Origin: Bacteroidota bacterium
GTDB taxonomy: Bacteria; Bacteroidota; Bacteroidia; Cytophagales; Cytophagaceae
Length of the DNA stretch: 64,000 nucleotides
Assembly: GCA_023391415.1 (NCBI GenBank)
Contig: JAEWAY010000012.1
Span: 186,001-250,000, forward strand
Reading direction: 5' to 3'
Below are positions 61,822 through 64,000 of the stretch, in pieces. The translations under genes and the position numbers were made by a program. Numbering within the stretch: position 1 is the first letter of the stretch; each line of letters opens with the position of its first letter. The notes beneath the pieces are model-generated. The model searched no databases, was not told where the DNA came from, and saw only the letters and a list, made by a program, of their open reading frames with translations.

Positions 61822-62307
61822 ATGAAAGTTAAAGAAATTCAGGAGTTGTTAGATTTTATCGCTCAGTCAGGTTTGGCTGAAGTAAACATTGAAACTGAAC
61901 AGTTTAAATTGGCGGTAAAAAAATATCAGGAGGCGTCAGCCGCTCCGGTGGCTAGTGTATTTCAATCCGCTCCGGCTCCGGCGCAGATTTCCCAGGCTTC
62001 GGTTGTTGAGGTAGCCGCTCCCGCTTCTACTCCATCCGCCACCCCTGCTCCCAAGGAAGACTCAAAGCTTATAACTATAAAGTCGCCGATGATCGGTACG
62101 TTTTATCGCTCTCCCAATCCGGAATCACCTTCTTTCGTAAACATCGGGGACGAAATAAAAGCTGGTCAGCCCGTATGTATCATAGAAGCGATGAAGCTAT
62201 TCAACGAAATCGAGTCGGAGGTTACCGGCACCGTTGTAAAAATTCTTGTAGAAAACGCTTCGCCTGTAGAATATGATCAGCCTCTTTTCCTGATCGAGCC
62301 TAAATAA
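61822..62307 (+). CDS. accB: Biotin carboxyl carrier protein
   Basis: 161 residues. The N-terminal helix segment (VKEIQELLDFIAQSGLAEVNI) and an Ala/Pro-rich linker (~35-80) precede the biotinyl domain (~85-161). The biotinylated Lys is in CIIEAMKLFNEIES (~128), with Leu replacing the more common Met after it. It carries CO2 for acetyl-CoA carboxylase. Starts 86 bp after fabH, with its own small leader hairpin, and precedes accC by 28 bp. Confidence 0.97.
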   Translation: MKVKEIQELLDFIAQSGLAEVNIETEQFKLAVKKYQEASAAPVASVFQSAPAPAQISQASVVEVAAPASTPSATPAPKEDSKLITIKSPMIGTFYRSPNPESPSFVNIGDEIKAGQPVCIIEAMKLFNEIESEVTGTVVKILVENASPVEYDQPLFLIEPK

Positions 62308-62335
62308 TCGAGGTACGTCCCGGAACTGATAAACC

Positions 62336-63691
62336 ATGTTTAATAAAATACTAATCGCTAACCGGGGGGAAATCGCCCTTCGAGTTATACGCGCGTGCAA
62401 AGAGCTAGGAGTAAAAACAGTCGCTGTATACTCTGTGGCTGATAAAGATAGTCTTCATGTGCGCTTTGCTGATGAAGCCGTCTGTATAGGCGCCGCTCCG
62501 AGCAACAAATCTTATCTGAATATTCCCAACATTATCGCGGCCGCGGAAATTACCAACGCGGACGCTATCCATCCCGGATACGGTTTTTTGTCGGAAAACG
62601 CGGATTTTTCCAAAATATGCGAAAATTACGGCATTAAATTTATCGGGGCGAGCCCTGACATGATCAACGCCATGGGAGACAAAGCTTCCGCCAAGGCGAC
62701 CATGAAAAAAGCGGGGGTCCCTACTATTCCCGGATCTGATGGTATCGTTACCTCCCTGGAAGAAGGTCTGAAATGCGCCTCCAAAATTAAATATCCGGTA
62801 ATACTAAAAGCCACGGCGGGTGGTGGAGGTCGTGGAATGCGCATAGTCCGCGACAACGCGGAGTTTGAAAAAGCTTGGAAAGACGCGAAAACCGAAGCGG
62901 GCGCGGCTTTTGGAAACGACGGGCTTTATCTGGAAAAGTACATCGAAGAACCGCGACATATCGAAATCCAGGTTCTTGGAGATGGGAAAGGCAAAGTAGT
63001 GCATTTATCCGAAAGGGATTGCTCTATTCAGAGGAGACATCAAAAACTTGTGGAGGAAACTCCGTCACCGGTAATCACCGAAAGACTTCGTACTAAAATG
63101 GGGGAAGCCGCCATTAAAGGAGCAAAAGCCATAAAATATGAAGGTGCCGGCACAATTGAGTTTCTGGTTGACAAGCACGGTGACTTTTACTTCATGGAAA
63201 TGAATACGCGTATTCAGGTAGAACATCCTGTAACGGAAGAAGTAACCGGAGTAGATCTTCTGAAAGAACAAATTCGTATCGCGGCGGGAATGCCATTCAT
63301 TAACAAAAACTTTTTGCCTGGCAAACATTCCATTGAATGCAGAATCAACGCTGAAGATCCCGGACATGGTTTCAGGCCTAATCCCGGTAAAATAACCAAT
63401 TTCCATCTTCCGGGAGGCAATGGGGTCCGTGTCGATACTCATTGTTACAATGGATATACTATTCCTCCCAATTATGACTCCATGATCGCCAAGGTTATTG
63501 TGAGCGCTCCCACAAGAATCGAAGCTATTGAACGAATGAAAAGGGCCCTTGATGAATTTGTAATCGAAGGTATTAAAACAACAATTCCTTTTCATTTGAA
63601 ATTAATGGACGATCTGAGTTTCCGCTCCGGAAATTTCAATACATCTTTTCTTGAAACATTCGATTTCGATTCTTTGAGTAAAAAGAATTAA
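62336..63691 (+). CDS. accC: Biotin carboxylase subunit of acetyl-CoA carboxylase
   Basis: 451 residues. The N-terminal domain begins FNKILIANRGEIALRVIRACKELG. The ATP-grasp domain has the Gly-rich loop KATAGGGGRGMRIVR (~159-173) and HIEIQVLGD. Catalytic residues lie in ERDCSIQRRHQKLVEETPSP and FMEMNTRIQVEHPVTEEVTG (~285-304). It carboxylates biotin on AccB with bicarbonate and ATP. Complete; a strong terminator follows. Confidence 0.98.
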   Translation: MFNKILIANRGEIALRVIRACKELGVKTVAVYSVADKDSLHVRFADEAVCIGAAPSNKSYLNIPNIIAAAEITNADAIHPGYGFLSENADFSKICENYGIKFIGASPDMINAMGDKASAKATMKKAGVPTIPGSDGIVTSLEEGLKCASKIKYPVILKATAGGGGRGMRIVRDNAEFEKAWKDAKTEAGAAFGNDGLYLEKYIEEPRHIEIQVLGDGKGKVVHLSERDCSIQRRHQKLVEETPSPVITERLRTKMGEAAIKGAKAIKYEGAGTIEFLVDKHGDFYFMEMNTRIQVEHPVTEEVTGVDLLKEQIRIAAGMPFINKNFLPGKHSIECRINAEDPGHGFRPNPGKITNFHLPGGNGVRVDTHCYNGYTIPPNYDSMIAKVIVSAPTRIEAIERMKRALDEFVIEGIKTTIPFHLKLMDDLSFRSGNFNTSFLETFDFDSLSKKN

Positions 63692-63715
63692 TCGTTGAGA
63701 TTAACATTATCAAAT

Positions 63716-63758
63716 AAAAAGACTGAAGTTCGCGACAACGCGGCTTCAGTCTTTTTTT
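63716..63758 (+). terminator. Rho-independent terminator of the fab/acc cluster
   Basis: Arms of 13 bp (63716-63728 and 63744-63756), with an inner CGCG-ACAA-CGCG mini-stem, followed by a T run. Confidence 0.93.
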
Positions 63759-64000
63759 ATACTCTATCCCCATTTTAGGAAATTCCTTAATGATGATATT
63801 ATATATCAGGCGATTTCTCCTAATTCGCTATTCAACACTCGGAATTTTCATCACCTCTCTTTCGCGTAGTTTATCGATAAAAATAGCTGAATAATTTAAC
63901 TATTACGTGAATTGGTTTATTTTACATCAAGCTATTGAGGTTCTTATTAGCTATTTCATAGAAACAAAGTATGTTATAAAAGAATAAACTATGGTGTTTA
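63759..64000. other. Intergenic DNA at the right edge, no gene seen
   Basis: AT-rich sequence after the accC terminator. No open frame of note and no clear promoter; an ATG near 63994 is too close to the edge to judge. Confidence 0.6.

Noticed and set aside
1..64000. tRNA, rRNA, insertion sequences, integrases, toxin-antitoxin or phage-defence genes
   Set aside because: None could be recognised by reading the sequence and translated products; small RNA genes could still be missed without a search tool.

Overview
The window looks like an ordinary chromosomal stretch of a Bacteroidota member, most likely a cellulose- or polysaccharide-degrading Cytophagales-type bacterium. Evidence seen directly: three secreted proteins end in type IX secretion (T9SS) type A sorting domains (GH9 endoglucanase, multicopper oxidase, GH8-family protein). 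Several genes are preceded by the Bacteroidota -7 element TAnnTTTG. Genes lack clear Shine-Dalgarno sequences, one surface lipoprotein has an acidic/lysine export signature after its lipobox Cys, and gene families (DUF2911, OmpA with PD40 repeats, 7TMR-DISM kinase) fit this phylum. The species cannot be named from the sequence alone. No tRNA, rRNA, CRISPR array, insertion sequence, integrase or prophage gene was seen.

Layout. 0-4.5 kb (+): the end of an ABC-F ATPase, an AmgK-like sugar kinase fused to a RapZ C-terminal domain, a MurU-like nucleotidyltransferase, and a DEAD-box helicase. 4.5-9.8 kb (-): GH9 cellulase, multicopper oxidase, a putative outer-membrane protein and a small GNAT-like protein. 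10-17 kb (+): quinone oxidoreductase, PD40/OmpA protein, HAD phosphatase, then a 7TMR-DISM histidine kinase overlapping an OmpA-family gene. 17-18.4 kb (-): DUF2721 and two tandem Nudix hydrolases. 18.5-21.3 kb (+): CvfB-like S1 protein, LEA2-like protein, and a degenerate DEAD-box protein. 21.4-31.3 kb (-): OMP/lipoprotein pair, DUF2911, coiled-coil protein, DEAD-box helicase with DbpA domain, PRC-barrel protein, then BtuF-like binding protein, FecCD permease, queD and lpxB. 31.3-38.4 kb: hldD, M48 protease, a surface lipoprotein, dnaE, trxA. 38.4-44.9 kb: basic unknown protein, polyprenyl diphosphate synthase, secreted 11-mer-repeat protein, rlmH, RqcH/NFACT, TetR regulator and a puzzling 1-kb region. 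45-52 kb: pyrG, yidC, ung, apaG, methyltransferase, GH8-like protein. 52-56.3 kb (-): HIT, greA, 2-hydroxyacid dehydrogenase, mgtE, rsmA. 56.4-63.7 kb (+): leucyl aminopeptidase, pdxA, then DUF177-rpmF-plsX-fabH-accB-accC.

Most of the window is housekeeping: lipid A and LPS heptose (lpxB, hldD), fatty acid start-up (plsX, fabH, accBC), translation (rpmF, rlmH, rsmA, greA, RqcH), DNA replication and repair (dnaE, ung). The most unusual items are the AmgK-RapZ fusion beside a MurU-like enzyme (a possible amino-sugar-sensing peptidoglycan salvage module), a GH8 protein whose proton-donor Glu is replaced by Arg, an exported LEA-like 11-residue repeat protein, a helicase-fold protein that has lost most of its catalytic motifs, a probably leaderless cvfB transcript, and a 420-bp open stretch near 44.4 kb that does not look like a normal protein gene. 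Start codons were moved inward for a number of genes where a promoter element, signal peptide or family N terminus argued for it. All family names are assigned from motifs read by eye; no database search was possible.
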